Shown here piece after piece: positions 44,400 through 56,045 of a DNA stretch of 64,000 nt. The translations under genes were made by a program, and so were the position numbers. The notes under the pieces are model-generated. The model made no database searches. It saw only the letters and a list, made by a program, of their open reading frames with translations, and was not told the origin of the DNA. The stretch's first letter is position 1. Every line of letters starts with the position of its first letter. The DNA comes from Syngnathus acus. Its lineage: Eukaryota > Chordata > Actinopteri > Syngnathiformes > Syngnathidae. The stretch lies in assembly GCF_901709675.1 (NCBI RefSeq), contig NC_051092.1:16373128-16437127 (forward strand), read 5' to 3'.

Positions 44400-44726
44400 T
44401 TTTGTAATGTGTTCATATGTTCTATGGAATGGATCGTAATGGCGGCTGTTTACATTCCACCACATGCATGTGCGATCGAAGCCACGCAGCTGCTGGCAGA
44501 CCAGGTAACAGACATGGAGAAAAAACTACCGAATTCACTGATCATTGTTTCTTGGTGATTTTAACAGAGCGAGCCTTGCATACAAACTCCCCAAATACAG
44601 ACAGCACATAACGTGTCCCACCAGAGGGACAGAGACACTGGACCACTGCTACTCCATAATAAAGGACGCATACCGCTCTGTGCCCCGTGCAGCTTTAGGA
44701 CTCTCGGACCACTGTCTAGTTCAGAC
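44400..44726 (+). mobile_element. LINE endonuclease fragment in the opposite orientation
   Basis: The plus strand encodes VYIPPHACAIEATQLLADQV, then GDFNRASLAYKLPKYRQHI, CPTRGTETLDHCYSIIKDAY and GLSDHCLV, the second half of an AP endonuclease domain, with one frameshift before GDFN. It is cut off at 44726 by a hAT insertion. It sits head-to-head with the Rex1-like RT (42536-44300). It could also belong with the plus-strand RT fragment at 49319-50138. Confidence 0.75.
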
Positions 44727-46030
44727 ATGGGCAAACTACGGCCCGCGGGCCACATCCGGCCCACGGGGCTGCTTAATCCGGCCCGCCAAACCTGAATAAA
44801 TTGTATTATTAAACTTTTTTTTTTGGTAATTTTCCCTGCAATGACTATGTTTCCTCAGTAGATAGGGAAGCGCCCGCCCGCGCATTTACTCCCGAAAGCC
44901 ATGTCAGAAAGCTCAGTGCACACTCACAGGTGCATGTACGTACTCAGTAGTACGGACCTGGCGCACTCCGCGGTCTATTTCTATGAGTGCCGAATTTCGA
45001 GTGTGGGCTGTGACGTCAGCATTCTCGTAATTCGCGCGCTGAGCTTTCAGATACAGTTTTACGCTAAAGCCACCCACAAACCTTCCCCTGGAATCAGGTC
45101 AGGTATGGGGGCACGCGTCGCGGTGACGCTTCGCTGCGCTCACCTTCTTGCTCCACTCCATTGGTGACCTTACAGCGTAGGACCGAGCGCCCGCCTGGCC
45201 CGACACCCCCACAGTCTCAAGATGCTTCCCGAGCTGCTCCAACCACCGTGCACGCGGTCGCCCTACTGGGCGCTTACACCCCCTCGGGTCCGAAGCGGAC
45301 AGAATCCTGTTCGCTGGATCCGAGGGCGGGTAGCGTACCACGTGGCCGTAGAAGTGCAGCTGTCGCTCCTATATCTGGCAGGTTGACGCACTCCATCCCC
45401 GCTCGCACGAGAACCGTCTGCTTTGTCACGGTCTCGCCAGTGGATCCCAAGGATGCGACGGAGGGAAGTGCACACAAAGGTGTTCAGTCTTCGCCTTTGC
45501 CCGCCAGTCAGTGTCCATGCTTCACAAGAGTAAAGCAGGATGGGCATGACCAGCGAGCGAAAGACTCGAACCTTTGTCAACGTGCTCAGATATCGGGAGG
45601 ACCAAACAGTCCCATTCAGCGAGGCCATCGCTCCATGCGCAAGACCAAGCCGACGAGCGACCTCAGCCTCACACGAAGCGGAACGGTGAACCACGCTGCC
45701 GAGATAAGTGAACTTGTCTACGATCTCCAGATTCTCCACCTTCTCGCCCGCCTCATCGACTGACTCGATAGCAGCGTCCAGGAAGTCACCGAAGACCTGG
45801 ATCTTCATCTTGATCCAGGAGACACACAGTCCCAGCGGCTCCGCATCCTCGCTCAGCGCTTCAAGTGCTTCGGTCAAGACATCTAGGGTCTCCGCAAAGA
45901 TCACAGCGTCGGCAGCAAAGTCCAGATCAGTGATCCGAATAATGCCGAACAACGCCCCGCAGCCCGTCCTGTCTACAACGCGGCCCACAATCCAGTCCTT
46001 ACAAGTGCTGAAAAGTGATGGGGCTTGTAC

Positions 46031-46926
46031 CAGAGATGGGGACATGAGTCACTGTGACTTGGACTCGAGTCGACTCGAGTCGCTGTTTTGATGACTTGTG
46101 ACTTGACAAAAAATGAAAAAACTTGAGACTCGACTTGGACTTGGAAGTTTAAGACTCGGGACTTGACTTGAGACACGATGACTTGAATGACTTCAGTGTT
46201 ATTTAGTTTATGTTTTCAGTTTGAATATGAAATTAATAATACATTTAAAAAAAATAATATCGATAACACGGTAGGGGCGCAGGCGTGCCCTCTCTACGTA
46301 CCTAACGTGTTTATTGGAGAATCACGCCCCTTTACATCAGACATGCACAAACATGTCAGCAGGAGCGGTAGCGGTACCGCGAGTCATCACCTTCGGCTTT
46401 ATGACGGCAAAAGACGGACAGCGCAGTGCAAGATATGCAACAGAAACATTTCAGACAGCCAGACGACAACTTCAAACTTTTTCCGTCATTTGAAGAGCCA
46501 TTCTGCCCAGTAAGTGCTTTTCATTTATCTAAATAGGTGTGTATATATAGCTTTAATGCAATGAATATGATGATGAAACTGAATTAAGCAAATATGATTT
46601 AATATGGAGCAAGTTAATAAATAAAAACTACAGTTAAGCCTCAAAGAACTTTTTTTTTTTACCATATACTATGTTGCATGTTGCATGTCTGTCAGACCAT
46701 ACAGTACATCCCATTCATATTTTTGCTTTTGTTTTGTTTTTGTTTGCAACAATAAGGTGACTTGACTTGGACTTGACTTTACCTATTTAAGGACTTGACT
46801 TGGCATAATCTGTGACTTGACTTGACTTGGCCAAGATAAAAATGACTTGGGACTTACTTGAGACTTTAAGGTTAAGACTTGAGACTTACTTGAGACTTGC
46901 ACATGTGTGACTTGGTCCCATCTCTG
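46031..46926 (+). mobile_element. hAT element nested in the RTE-like LINE
   Basis: The termini are CAGAGATGGGGACATGAGTC and ACTTGGTCCCATCTCTG. The target duplication GCTTGTAC / GCTAGTAC (one mismatch) lies at 46023-46030 and 46927-46934. The interior contains repeated GACTTG motifs and a BED-finger exon. Confidence 0.88.
46187..46509 (+). pseudogene. BED-type zinc-finger exon of a hAT transposase with splice donor
   Basis: The open frame reaches a complete BED-like finger, TAQCKICNRNISDSQTTTSN then FFRHLKSHSA (C-x2-C...H-x4-H). It is followed immediately by a strong donor, CCA|GTAAGTGC at 46510. The likely start is the ATG at 46342 (MHKHVSRSGSG), because upstream residues are poorly protein-like. 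The rest of the transposase is missing. It looks like the first coding exon retained in a deletion derivative. Confidence 0.6.
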
Positions 46927-49318
46927 GCTAGTACGCACCCCTGCCTCACCCGAGTATTGACTGGAATGAAGTCAGAGGTGGTGCCGCCGTACTTAACAGC
47001 ACTTTCCGTGTCGGAGTGTAGAGCCAAGATGGGATGGACAAGCTGCGGGGGGACACCGCATAAACCCAGAAGTCTCCACATAGCATCTCTACTGACTGAG
47101 TCGAATGCCTTCTTGAAATCGATAGAGGCTGCAAGCAGCTTTCTATCGAATTCTCGAAAGCGCTCGGTGAGGACACGAAGCGCGAAGATGCGGTCTACGG
47201 TTGATCTTTTTGGTGTGAAACCAGACTGCTCAGGGCGCTGGTGGTCTAAGAGGTGCTGACGTATCCTGTTTAGAAGTACCCGGGCGAAGACTTTGCCTGG
47301 CACCAAGAGAAGGGTAACCCCTCGGTGGTTGTTACACTCCTGGATGTCACCCTTCCACTTCCAGATAGGGACGACAACGCCCCTTTTCCAGTCGGTTGGG
47401 ATGAGCCCCGAGCTCCATACGGAGCAAATAAGCGTGTGCAACCACCGGAGGGCTTTGAGCATCTCTGCACAGACACTGCAGATTCCCGGAGCCTTTCCAT
47501 CCCTCAGCTGGCCCAGAGCCTTTCGGACTTCCTCAAGGGTAGGCACATCAATGCTGAGAGGTGGGTTAGGCACCAGGTTCTGGATGCCTACAGCAGAGAG
47601 CTCGCAACATGGAGGTTCGGCCTGATACAACTCCTCGAAGTACTCGGCCCAGCGCTTCAGCCCATCTTCTTCCAAGAGGACACTGCCATCAGCCGCGAGG
47701 ACCGTCGAGCTGCGCAAACGCAGCCCGAACAAGCGGAGTTCTCGAATCGCCTCGTAAGCCGGGCGAGCGTCACTTTTACCCAAGTGAAGCTCGACCGCCT
47801 CACAGAGATCTCAAACCCGCCCCTCATGGTCCCGACCAGCAGCTCGAATGGCGTCTCGCCTCAGTTCCCTGTAGCAACCGGTTCTGCCATCGAGTCTTGC
47901 CTTGCGGCACTCGTCGATTATGTCCATCGTCTCCTGGGAAAGGGCACTCCGACGATTCCTAGGGATCTCTGGAATGCTATCGCTGGCAGTCGCCGGGACT
48001 GCGTCTCTGAAGCCCTCCCACAGTGCCTGCGGGTCCTCCGTTGCGCCCAGCCCACCAAGCCTCCCAGCCAAGTTCCCGGCATACGCGTCCGCTACGCCAG
48101 GCTCCTGCAGTCGACCGACGTCCAGCCGAATCCGGCCGGGCGCCGCTCTCCTCAGAGCTCGAAGGCGTAGTTTCAGCGTTGCCACAAGAAGCCTGTGGTC
48201 TGTGTTGAAGAACTGTCCACTCCGGAACACCCTGCAGTTCTGCAGCAGGGTCCAGCGACCGTCCACAAGTACATGGTCAATCTCCTTCCTGACCAGGCCG
48301 GTATTTGAATACCAGGTCCAACGCCTCTGGAATCATGATCCACCAACTCTCAAACCATGACTCCTGGCAAAGTCAAGCATCATGGTGGAGCTGGTGTCAC
48401 GTTCAGCATTGGAGAAATTTCCAGAGCCGTGAGGACCGACACATGCCTCGTAGCCGTCCTTGCAGGTACCAGCGACAGCATTTAAGTCCCCAAGAACAAT
48501 CAGCGTGTCCCTCCCAGGAACAGCGTCCACAACCGAGCTGAGTTCATCGTAGAAGTCTTCCTTCGCAGACAGCCCACTCGTCCTGGTGGGAGCGTACACT
48601 GCGACAAACGACACTACGGCCAACGAGTGTGCGAGCTGTAGTGGCATAATACACTCCGAGACCGACGTGACCTCCTTTATCTGTGACGCCACCCGGTCGG
48701 CCACCGCAATTGCCACTCCCCCTTTGTGCTGACCGTCGAGTTGACCAGACCAGTGGTACGTGTATCCACCTGCCCTGATCTCGCCAGAACCCGGCCGCTT
48801 CACTTCAGAGAAAGCAGCCACCGCGATGCCCAGCCGAGCGAGCTCCGCCAACAAGGCGGGCACGCGGGAGTCATCCTGGAGTGAGAGTACGCTCCAGGCG
48901 GCCACCTGGACCGAACGCCTCAGGTTCAATCGAGGGTTTCGCAATTGGGTGAGCGACACCTCTGTACGTACCACCGCAACGCGAGGCCGCGCCCATACCG
49001 ACCCGGTTGCTTCGGGGTTTACCCTCAATCGGGCTGCGGGGGTCCCAAGGGCTTTGCCCCGCCGCCTTCATACGGCGCCATATTTTGGCGTCAGGGGTAC
49101 TTCCCCGGAGCGGGTTTCTAGTATGATTTCGTCGACGTTCTGTTGCGGGAGAAATTTAAGGGGGTGGGGGTGCAATCTTTCCATTAAAATGAGTGGCCCG
49201 AGGAAAAGAAAGGTGGACACTGAGTGCCGAGTGTTAAAAAAAGAGTGGACAATTTGGCTCGACTGACGTGTGTGAGCAGACGTTCAGCCACATGAACGTC
49301 AACAAAGCCCGTCACAGA

Positions 49319-50138
49319 TCGGGTCAGTGGACGATACGGTCAACATGGGACTGCACTACATTCTGCGCCACCTAGACACCCCAGGGACGTACGCCAGGAT
49401 CCTGTTTGTGGACTTCAGATCGGCGTTCAACACCATCGTTCCCGACATCCTCCACCAGAAGCTCATCCAGCTCATGGTGCCTGCCTCCACCTGTCAGTGG
49501 ATCACCAGCTTCCTGACCAACAGGAGACAGCATGTGAGGCTGGGGACTATCACATCCGACACCCGGACCACCAGCACTGGCGCCCCCCAGGGGTGCGTCC
49601 TCTCCCCACTGCTCTTCTGTCTCTACACCAATAATTGCTCCTCAGGCGACTCTTCTGTGAAGCTTCTGAAGTATGCAGATGACACCAATCTCATCGGACT
49701 GATCTGGGACGGTGACGAGACTGCGTACAGACAGGAGGTGGAGCGGCTGGTCCACTGGTGCAGCCAAAACCACCTGGAGCTGAACCCGCTCAAGACCATG
49801 GAGATGACAGTGGACTTCAGGAGAGACCCTTCACCCCTCACTATCCTCGGTAATGCTATTCCCTCCACAGACACCTTCAAGTTCCTGGGATCCACAAGCT
49901 CTCGGGACCTGAAATGGACCGGCCACATAGACTGTCCGGAAGAAGGCCCAGCAGAGGCTGTACTTTCTGAGACAGCTCAGGAAGTTCAACCTGCCACAGG
50001 AGCTGCTGAAGACCTTCTACACTGCAATCATCCAGTCTATCCTCTGCACCTCCATTACTATCTGGTTTGGATCGGCCACCAAACAAGACAAGCACAGACT
50101 GCAACGTACAATCAGGACTTTACCTCATGGACATGCAG
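49319..50138 (+). mobile_element. LINE reverse-transcriptase fragment (L2/CR1-like)
   Basis: The frame from 49327 has NMGLHYILRHLDTPGTYARI, LFVDFRSAFNTIVPDILHQK, TSTGAPQGCVLSPLLFCLYT and YADDTNLIGLIWDGDETAYR, then LNPLKTMEMTVDFRRDPSP and FKFLGSTSSRDLKW. The frame shifts near 49940. It begins mid-domain at RSVDD directly after hAT sequence and is cut by a MITE at 50141. It is the same family as the minus-strand fragments at 1022-2175 and 53840-54245. Confidence 0.85.
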
Positions 50139-50140
50139 TA

Positions 50141-50259
50141 CCTTATATTCTATGCGCCTTTTAATCTGGTGCACCCTTCTATGAAATAATTTCTAAAACT
50201 GAAAATTCAATGAAGGTGTGGTTTATAATCCAGTGCATTTTATAGTGCAGAAAATACGG
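50141..50259. mobile_element. 119-bp TA-target MITE
   Basis: The ends are CCTTATATTCTATGCGCC and ATAGTGCAGAAAATACGG, with TA at 50139-50140 and 50260-50261. No coding content. Confidence 0.6.
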
Positions 50260-50401
50260 TAGCTATCATCTGCAACGTGATCAGACCCCATCCCACTCCA
50301 CCACCACACCTCAGTCCAACAATTTCTTACAAATTGATGCATAATAATTTCAATTTGTTTGTTATGCCATCTTGACGAATCCCAAGTTTGTTCCTCTAGA
50401 A

Positions 50402-50959
50402 CAGGGGTGGCCAACCAGTCAGAGATTAAGAGCCACATTTTTTACTGTTACCGCAAAGAGCCACATCATACACATGAGCACACATGAACTAACCCCCCCC
50501 CCCGGCTGCTTGGTTTTAAATGGGCCACATTTTTTACTGCGTTACCGCAAAGAGCCACGTCATACACATGAGCACACATGAACTAAACCCCCCCCTCCCC
50601 CCGGCTGCTCGGTTTTAAATGGCCCACGTTTTCCCTGCTATTTTGAGAATGAAATTGACACGAATTGTTTCCTCGAATGGGTTTGCCCCTCCGCCTTTGC
50701 GGGATTTCACCTCATGCGCATGCGCGTTTGACGAAAATACCATATTGAACTCAAGCGAAGCAAACGCGCAGCGTTTGACGAAAATACCATGTTGAACTCA
50801 AGCGAAGCAAACGCGCAGCGTTTGACGAAAATACCATATTGAACTCAAGCGAAGCGAACGCAGAAAAAAAAACACACAAACGATATCAACGTCAAGGAGC
50901 CGCATGAAACCAGGCAAGGAGCCGCATACGGCTCGCAAGCCGAGGGTTGGCCATCCCTG
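50402..50959. mobile_element. hAT MITE with internal tandem repeats
   Basis: The termini are CAGGGGTGGCCAACC and GGTTGGCCATCCCTG. The target duplication CTCTAGAA / CTCGAGAA (one mismatch) lies at 50394-50401 and 50960-50967. Inside are a ~115-bp direct duplication (with CGCAAAGAGCCACRTCATAC) and three ~50-bp units containing GTTTGACGAAAATACCAT. Confidence 0.88.
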
Positions 50960-51084
50960 CTCGAGAACGTTATCAGTCACTTCATCCTTACATCATAGTT
51001 TACTACCCTTCTTTACACATTTCCCTGTAGATTAGAAAATAAATGTTGCCCATATAAAGTATTGAAAGTGTACTGTGTGTGTTT

Positions 51085-51650
51085 GATATTAGCCTATGGT
51101 TCTATTCCACTTCGTGCCTTGTGGCACATAAGGCCTTCACAGAGCGCTTCCACTTGTCACGGTCAGCTGCTGCAGTCCTCGCTTCGGACCATGACTTCCA
51201 TCCTGCTTCTTTCCTTTCTTTCTCAACAGTATGCCTCCAGGTCGTCTTCAGTCTTCCTTTCCTTCTTTTTCCTTCTGGTGCCCAGGTCATGGCTGTGTTG
51301 CAGTCGTTGTGGTCCTGCCGTAGTATGTGTCCAATCATTTTCCATCTACGCATCCTAACTTCTTCACTCAACGGCTCCATTTCAGCTCTTTCTAGTACGT
51401 ATTTAGTGCTGAGGTGGTCTTGCCAATGTATGGGGAGTATTCTTCGTAGGCATCAGTTGTGGAACACATCAATTGCCTTGCTGTCCCCTTTATTCATTTT
51501 CCACGTGTCACATCCATACAGCAGTACTGGCACTACTAGCGTCTTATAAAGCTTTAGCTTGGTTCTTCTTGAGATGTCATTGGAGCTCCAGGTCTTTTTA
51601 AGTTTGATAAATGCACCTCTTGCTTTTGACAGCCTATTCTTCAGATTTCA
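51085..51650 (-). mobile_element. LINE C-terminal fragment (RTE-like)
   Basis: The minus strand reads TWSSNDISRRTKLKLYKTLV, VPVLLYGCDTWKMNKG, one in-frame TGA near 51449, then RRILPIHWQDHLSTKYVLER, RRWKMIGHILRQDHNDCNTA and KGRLKTTWRHTVEKERKEAG, ending CATRHEVE. This is the usual C-terminus of a widespread LINE family. The catalytic core is absent. Confidence 0.75.
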
Positions 51651-53198
51651 TACCGCCACCCTCTTTACATACTAGCCTATAATTAAGAATAAATCAGTTC
51701 AGACAATGGATGGGTGGCTCTATGAGTATAGCAAACCTTACAGAAGGTTTCTCACTTCATCAGCAACTAGAGAATAAATTGGCGTGGTACCCCTTTGAAC
51801 AATATAAATCATAAACTGTAAATATAAATTATGTTCTTCAATGGAGTGATATTTGTTACAAACAGGAGATGCTCGTGAACCTTTTGTTTCTAAAGCCCCT
51901 AATCCCACTGAGCTGTAAACAATCGCGAGTTGTTATCAGGGCTCGTTCAAGGTCGCTAATGTTCGCCTGTACTTTTCTTGTTGGTAGGGAATTTTGAAAG
52001 TGTTCATAAATTCCTTGCGACAAGAAAAATCCTTAAAATTGTTGAAGAAAGTGTGGTGATGATCGGAGCAACATTTGAAAACTTAAAGAAACCCTGACCA
52101 ACTCGGACATGAACTCTCAATTTGTGACCTTTGCCAAACGTCAACACTCAAAAATGTTTGCCCCTCAGTGGAATAGGGGCAAGCTTGTATTAATGAAGTG
52201 AAACATTCTTCCCTATGGACCCCTTTCTGTTCTACATCATCAAAAGCTGCACGCGCATCATTGGTGCAAAAAAAACGCGGGAGACACACGTGTTGATCTG
52301 ATTTGTATTTTTTTTTGTGTGGCGTTGTTATAATTTTTGAATAGTTTCACACAACATGTTGAACTGTTTTGTGTGTGCAAATGTATGAATCAGAGTGGAA
52401 CTGGGTTAATATTTTTCTCAATTCCAAAACGACAAAGACGATTTCAAAACCACCAAAGAAAACAGTGGCTGCAAACTATTAATCACAGACTGGACTGAAG
52501 ACCTAATGGTGTTTCCGGTGGTCATTTCATATCTCATATCTGGTATATTATCATAGCCATTTGGTTTGGCTTAACTTCTGTTTTGAAATGTTAAGTGGTC
52601 AGAAATTGTACACTCGCTAGGTTTTTACTACGAGTGATAACTAGTAACTGGTAGCTAATTAATTCAGCTCTGATGAGCATCCGTGCACACTAGCTCCATC
52701 TAATTTAAGATTTTAATTTGTTTGGATTGTTGTATGTGATGTTTACATTTGCCATTTTGCCCTGAGCATCCTAGAACATCTCAGCAACTCAAAAGTTGTC
52801 CTACATTGCTATCCCACGGAGATTACCATCACAACAATATGAGGCGATTATCAGTTCCCTGTATATATAACAAGCAATAAAAATGGACCAGCGACATTAC
52901 TCACCCTGCCATGCTGATTTTGAAAATACTTTTTCGCAGGTGACTGTACAATACATGTGGAGTTGCTTGGTAGTGTTTACGTGAGGACACAGTTCTCCTT
53001 TTTGGCCCAAGCGGGGATGCAGTTTCCTCTCTAGTGTGAACAGTAGTAGGTTTCTACACTAAAAAAGATCTAGCCAGTTTGTAACATTTTCCGCCCACTC
53101 TATAAAAAATGCATTATTCTCATCCTGATCCTGCTGTGGTAAATATTCAGAGATCAACAGTGTGCAAAATAGTATTGAACTTTTATTAATTTAAACAC
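51651..53198. other. sntb2 intron DNA, no feature recognised
   Basis: Non-repetitive, AT-rich sequence with no open frame flanked by splice signals and no recognised repeat ends. Confidence 0.45.
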
Positions 53199-53406
53199 CT
53201 GTTCAGCCAACCACCCTATGTGTCTCAGGTGAGGCTGTGTGGCGATGGTAGAGGCTCCCAAGTAAGCATTTATGTGAGCCAGCGTCTGTGGGAGCAGGGC
53301 AGCAATGTTGGTGTGGATGGCAGTGAACCAGGAGTTGGCAGTGGGGGCATCTTTACAACGAAGTACCACTGTGTGCAGTCCATCTGGGGAATGGAGCTCC
53401 AACAGT
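53199..53406 (-). CDS. sntb2: beta-2-syntrophin-like exon: end of the split PH1 domain
   Basis: A 208-bp internal exon (1 nt + 69 codons). The acceptor is CTTCATTTTCAG ending 53407 and the donor is GAACAG|GTGTTT from 53198. It encodes LLELHSPDGLHTVVLRCKDA, then SWFTAIHTNIAALLPQTLAH and HIGWLAEQ, the second half of the PH1 domain that the PDZ domain splits in syntrophins. The pattern SWFxAIHTNIxALLPQ points to the beta-2 paralogue. The donor is weaker than the other three (GTGTTT). Upstream exons (N-terminus and PDZ) are not in the window. Downstream it joins 40976-41118 across a ~12-kb intron filled with transposons. Confidence 0.93.
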
Positions 53407-53535
53407 CTGAAAATGAAGAAAGGCAAAATAAATGATCTGGTGTCATACGGAAACCTTCTATCTCCAAATCCATAAACTTAGGGAGCCAAAAGAGGACCCC
53501 CCCCCCTAAAAAAAAATTTTTTGTTAATTCATTTA

Positions 53536-54600
53536 CCATATTTTCCAGACTATAGTCGCTCCGGAGTATAAGTCACACCAGCCATAAAATGCATAATAAA
53601 AACGAAAAAGACATATACAAGTCACACCGGAGTATAAGTCGCAATTTTGGGATACATTTATTTGATAAAACCCAACACCAAGAACAGACATGTCATCTTG
53701 AAAGGCAATTTAAAATAAAAATACAATAGGCAACAACAGGCTGAAGGTACGGTATGCTAACGCTACATACACACATAAAAAAGGAACTGAGAATGTGTCT
53801 GACGTAACATATTAGAGTTATAGATTTCAAGATTCAAGAGTTTTTATTCGCCATGTTTGAGTGTGCCAAACAAGGAATTTAACACACCCTCTGTTCAACA
53901 TATAGGTGACTAACAACACTCAGGACATGTGAATAATGGCAAAAACAGTGTAGACAAATTCAAAAGGTGTGAAGAGCAGGATGTTATTGCACAGTAATGC
54001 CTCTGAGACTCTATGAGTGGTGTGAGTTCATCAGAGCAACAGCCTGGGGGAAGAAGCTGTCTCGGTGTCTGCTGGTTTTGGCGTACCGAGCTCTATAACG
54101 CCGTCCGGAGGGGAGTAGTTCAAACAGACTGCAACCTGGGTGAGAAGGGTCTGTAGAGATGTTCCTTGCACGTTTCCTGGTCCTGGACAGGTACAAGTCT
54201 TGGATAGATGGAAGGTTGATTCCAATGATCTTTTCTGCAGTCATTTATTCAAATAACCATAGCATAAATAACATGCTAACAAGTTTATCGAACCATCCAC
54301 GTCACTCCAAATCATTAAATCCAATAAAATCTTCATCCTCTGTGTCACTTATAAACAACGCCGCTAACCTCAGAAGCAGAAGATGCAGCGCTTCCTCTTC
54401 TATGTGGTTTACTTCAGACTCATCGTCAGTTGCAATTCCAATTATTCCACAGGCCTAGAGCGCCCTGATGCGGTTTAATGTGAAAATAACACGTGAAATG
54501 ATATAATGTGTTAATAATTTCATACATAAGTCGCTCCTGAGTATAAGTCGCACCCCCAAACTATGAAAAAAACTGCAACTTATAGTCCGGAAAATACGGT
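53536..54600. mobile_element. TA-target tandem-array transposon, copy E
   Basis: It starts CCATATTTTCCAGACTATAG after TA at 53534-53535 and ends ACTTATAGTCCGGAAAATACGG. Subterminal AAGTCGCTCC blocks and one GTCACTCCAAATCATTAAAT array block are recognisable. A LINE tail is inserted inside. Confidence 0.75.
53840..54245 (-). mobile_element. LINE 3' tail nested in copy E
   Basis: The minus-strand frame encodes EKIIGINLPSIQDLYLSRTR, then SLFELLPSGRRYRA and DSFFPQAVALMNS, the LINE C-terminus. A 3' UTR runs to about 53840. It is 5' truncated at the frame start, as expected of an aborted insertion. Confidence 0.85.
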
Positions 54601-55476
54601 CCATTGCATCATCAAAGTAAGCGAGCCATTTTCAACACTTAATATGAGTCAATACATTGTAACATTAACATGCTCACAGGGGAACTAACCAATCATATCG
54701 AATTGTGAAAAACAATAGGAAATTGACCTAATTTAGAAATAAGAGGTTTAGGAGGAGGGAAAAAAGTCAGTTGTTGAGGGGTCTCCCAGCTAAACTTTAA
54801 AAATGACTTCCTTAAATACCACAATGTTATTTGTCGGAGCACCGTGCAATTGTACGCCAGTGAAGATGGTTCTGGATCAAATAATGAGCGATTCCAAGCC
54901 CAAAGTAAGTGCCACATCAATTTGCCCAGCCACCTGGGCAAATACGGCTACAAACGCTACCAAACAAGCTAAAATGGCTGCTAGTAGCTCTGAAGGTAAT
55001 GGCTCTTCAGTGGTCTCCCTAGATCAGGGGTGGGCAAACTTTTTGACTCGCGGGCCGAACTGGGTTCTAAATTTGGACCGGAGGGCCGAACCAGGAGCAG
55101 ATGGACGTAGTGTTTGTGTGAAGTAATATAAGCGACCTGTAAAGGTCATTGCATAAAAGATTTTGGCCTTTAGTAGGTAGTAAAGCATGGATATTCCAAA
55201 CAAGTTTTTTGAAAACAAATGCATTTATTAACAGCATTAAAAAAAAAAAAATCACTAAAAAACTGCTATCAGTGATTCTCATAAAATACAACACTATTAT
55301 TATGAATAACAGTCTCCATCACTTCAGTGCCTGCAGGTCAGATTAATGAAAAATGTTTATCTTATGAGATCACATCAAACAGCAAACATTCTGACCAAAT
55401 ATATCATCTTGAAGAATCAGTGAAAGCATACATCCAAATAAAGTAATCAAAACGGCAACACGGTGAGGGGTATCTG

Positions 55477-55688
55477 CAGAGGCGTAGCCAGGAATTTTTC
55501 CAGTAGGGGCGCACGCCCACAGGAAAAAAAATCGAACATCACCCACGACGTTCGCTGATCGCTAAAACAACATCCGGGTCCGGGAGGCAAACGGTGAATG
55601 GATAACATCGCGCACATAGAATAGCGCAAGCACATTCGCGCATGACCGAAAGAAAAAAACGGCAAGAAAATGAAGAATCGAAAAAGCT

Positions 55689-55723
<35 letters not shown>

Positions 55724-55790
55724 CAACCGGGGCGCAGGGAGTCCTAACCGGGGCGCCGCCCCGGCTCGCCCCGGCTTGGCTACGCCTCTG
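55477..55790. mobile_element. hAT MITE with long poly(T)
   Basis: The termini are CAGAGGCGTAGCCAGG and CTTGGCTACGCCTCTG. The exact 8-bp duplication GGTATCTG lies at 55469-55476 and 55791-55798. A T-run of about 33 lies near 55691-55723. Confidence 0.88.
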
Positions 55791-56045
55791 GGTATCTGAA
55801 AATCAGAGCAGTTTTAACTCACCTGGTAACAGAGGTGAGGAAACGGGAAACACTTCCTTAAAGTAAGCCTTAAGAACTTTACAGGTTAAGATTAGTCGCA
55901 AACAGGTGGTGGTGCATCAATGTCCTTGAGCATCCTGCATTGTTTGAAAATGAGAATGGTCGCTAGTTTCAATCCCTGCTATGTGTACAAATCATATTCA
56001 AAATGCATTTTTTTTATAACAAACTTGAGAGCCTCCCCTTCATTT

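Larger units (their letters stand above)
45095..49176 (-). mobile_element. RTE-like (APE-type) LINE, nearly full length but broken
   Basis: On the minus strand from 49071 down come an endonuclease (VAAWSVLSLQDDSRVPALLA, VAAFSEVKRPGSGEIRAGGY, VYAPTR, IVLGDLNAVAG), a linker with FNTDHRLLVATLKLRLRAL, and a reverse transcriptase (WKRGVVVPIWKWKGD, QSGFTPKRSTVDRI, SIDFKKAFDSVSRDAMW, VNTRVRQGCVLA). A hAT interrupts it at 46926-46031. After the hAT the frame continues with ITDLDFAADAVIFAETLDVL, FTYLGSVVHRSASC and LLYSCEAWTLTGGQRRRLN, ending RPVGRPRARWLEQLGKHLE. The RT box reads FAADAV where FADD is expected, so it is dead. At least four frame breaks are present. The clade is assigned by motif style only. 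Confidence 0.75.
44727..49318 (+). mobile_element. hAT deletion derivative split by an RTE-like LINE
   Basis: The left end is CAGACATGGGCAAACTACGG, with CCCGCGGGCCACATCCGGCC following, continuing to about 45094. The right part resumes at 49177 with the transposase start MSGPRKRKVDTECRVLKK fused to the C-terminal segment (CEQTFSHMNVNKARHRS in another frame) up to 49318. The right terminal repeat is absent. The same deletion structure is in the hAT at 55025-56633. Confidence 0.7.

Noticed and set aside
47325-48170. 281-codon plus-strand frame
   Set aside because: It is antisense to the RTE-like LINE (linker and RT), whose minus-strand motifs are clear.
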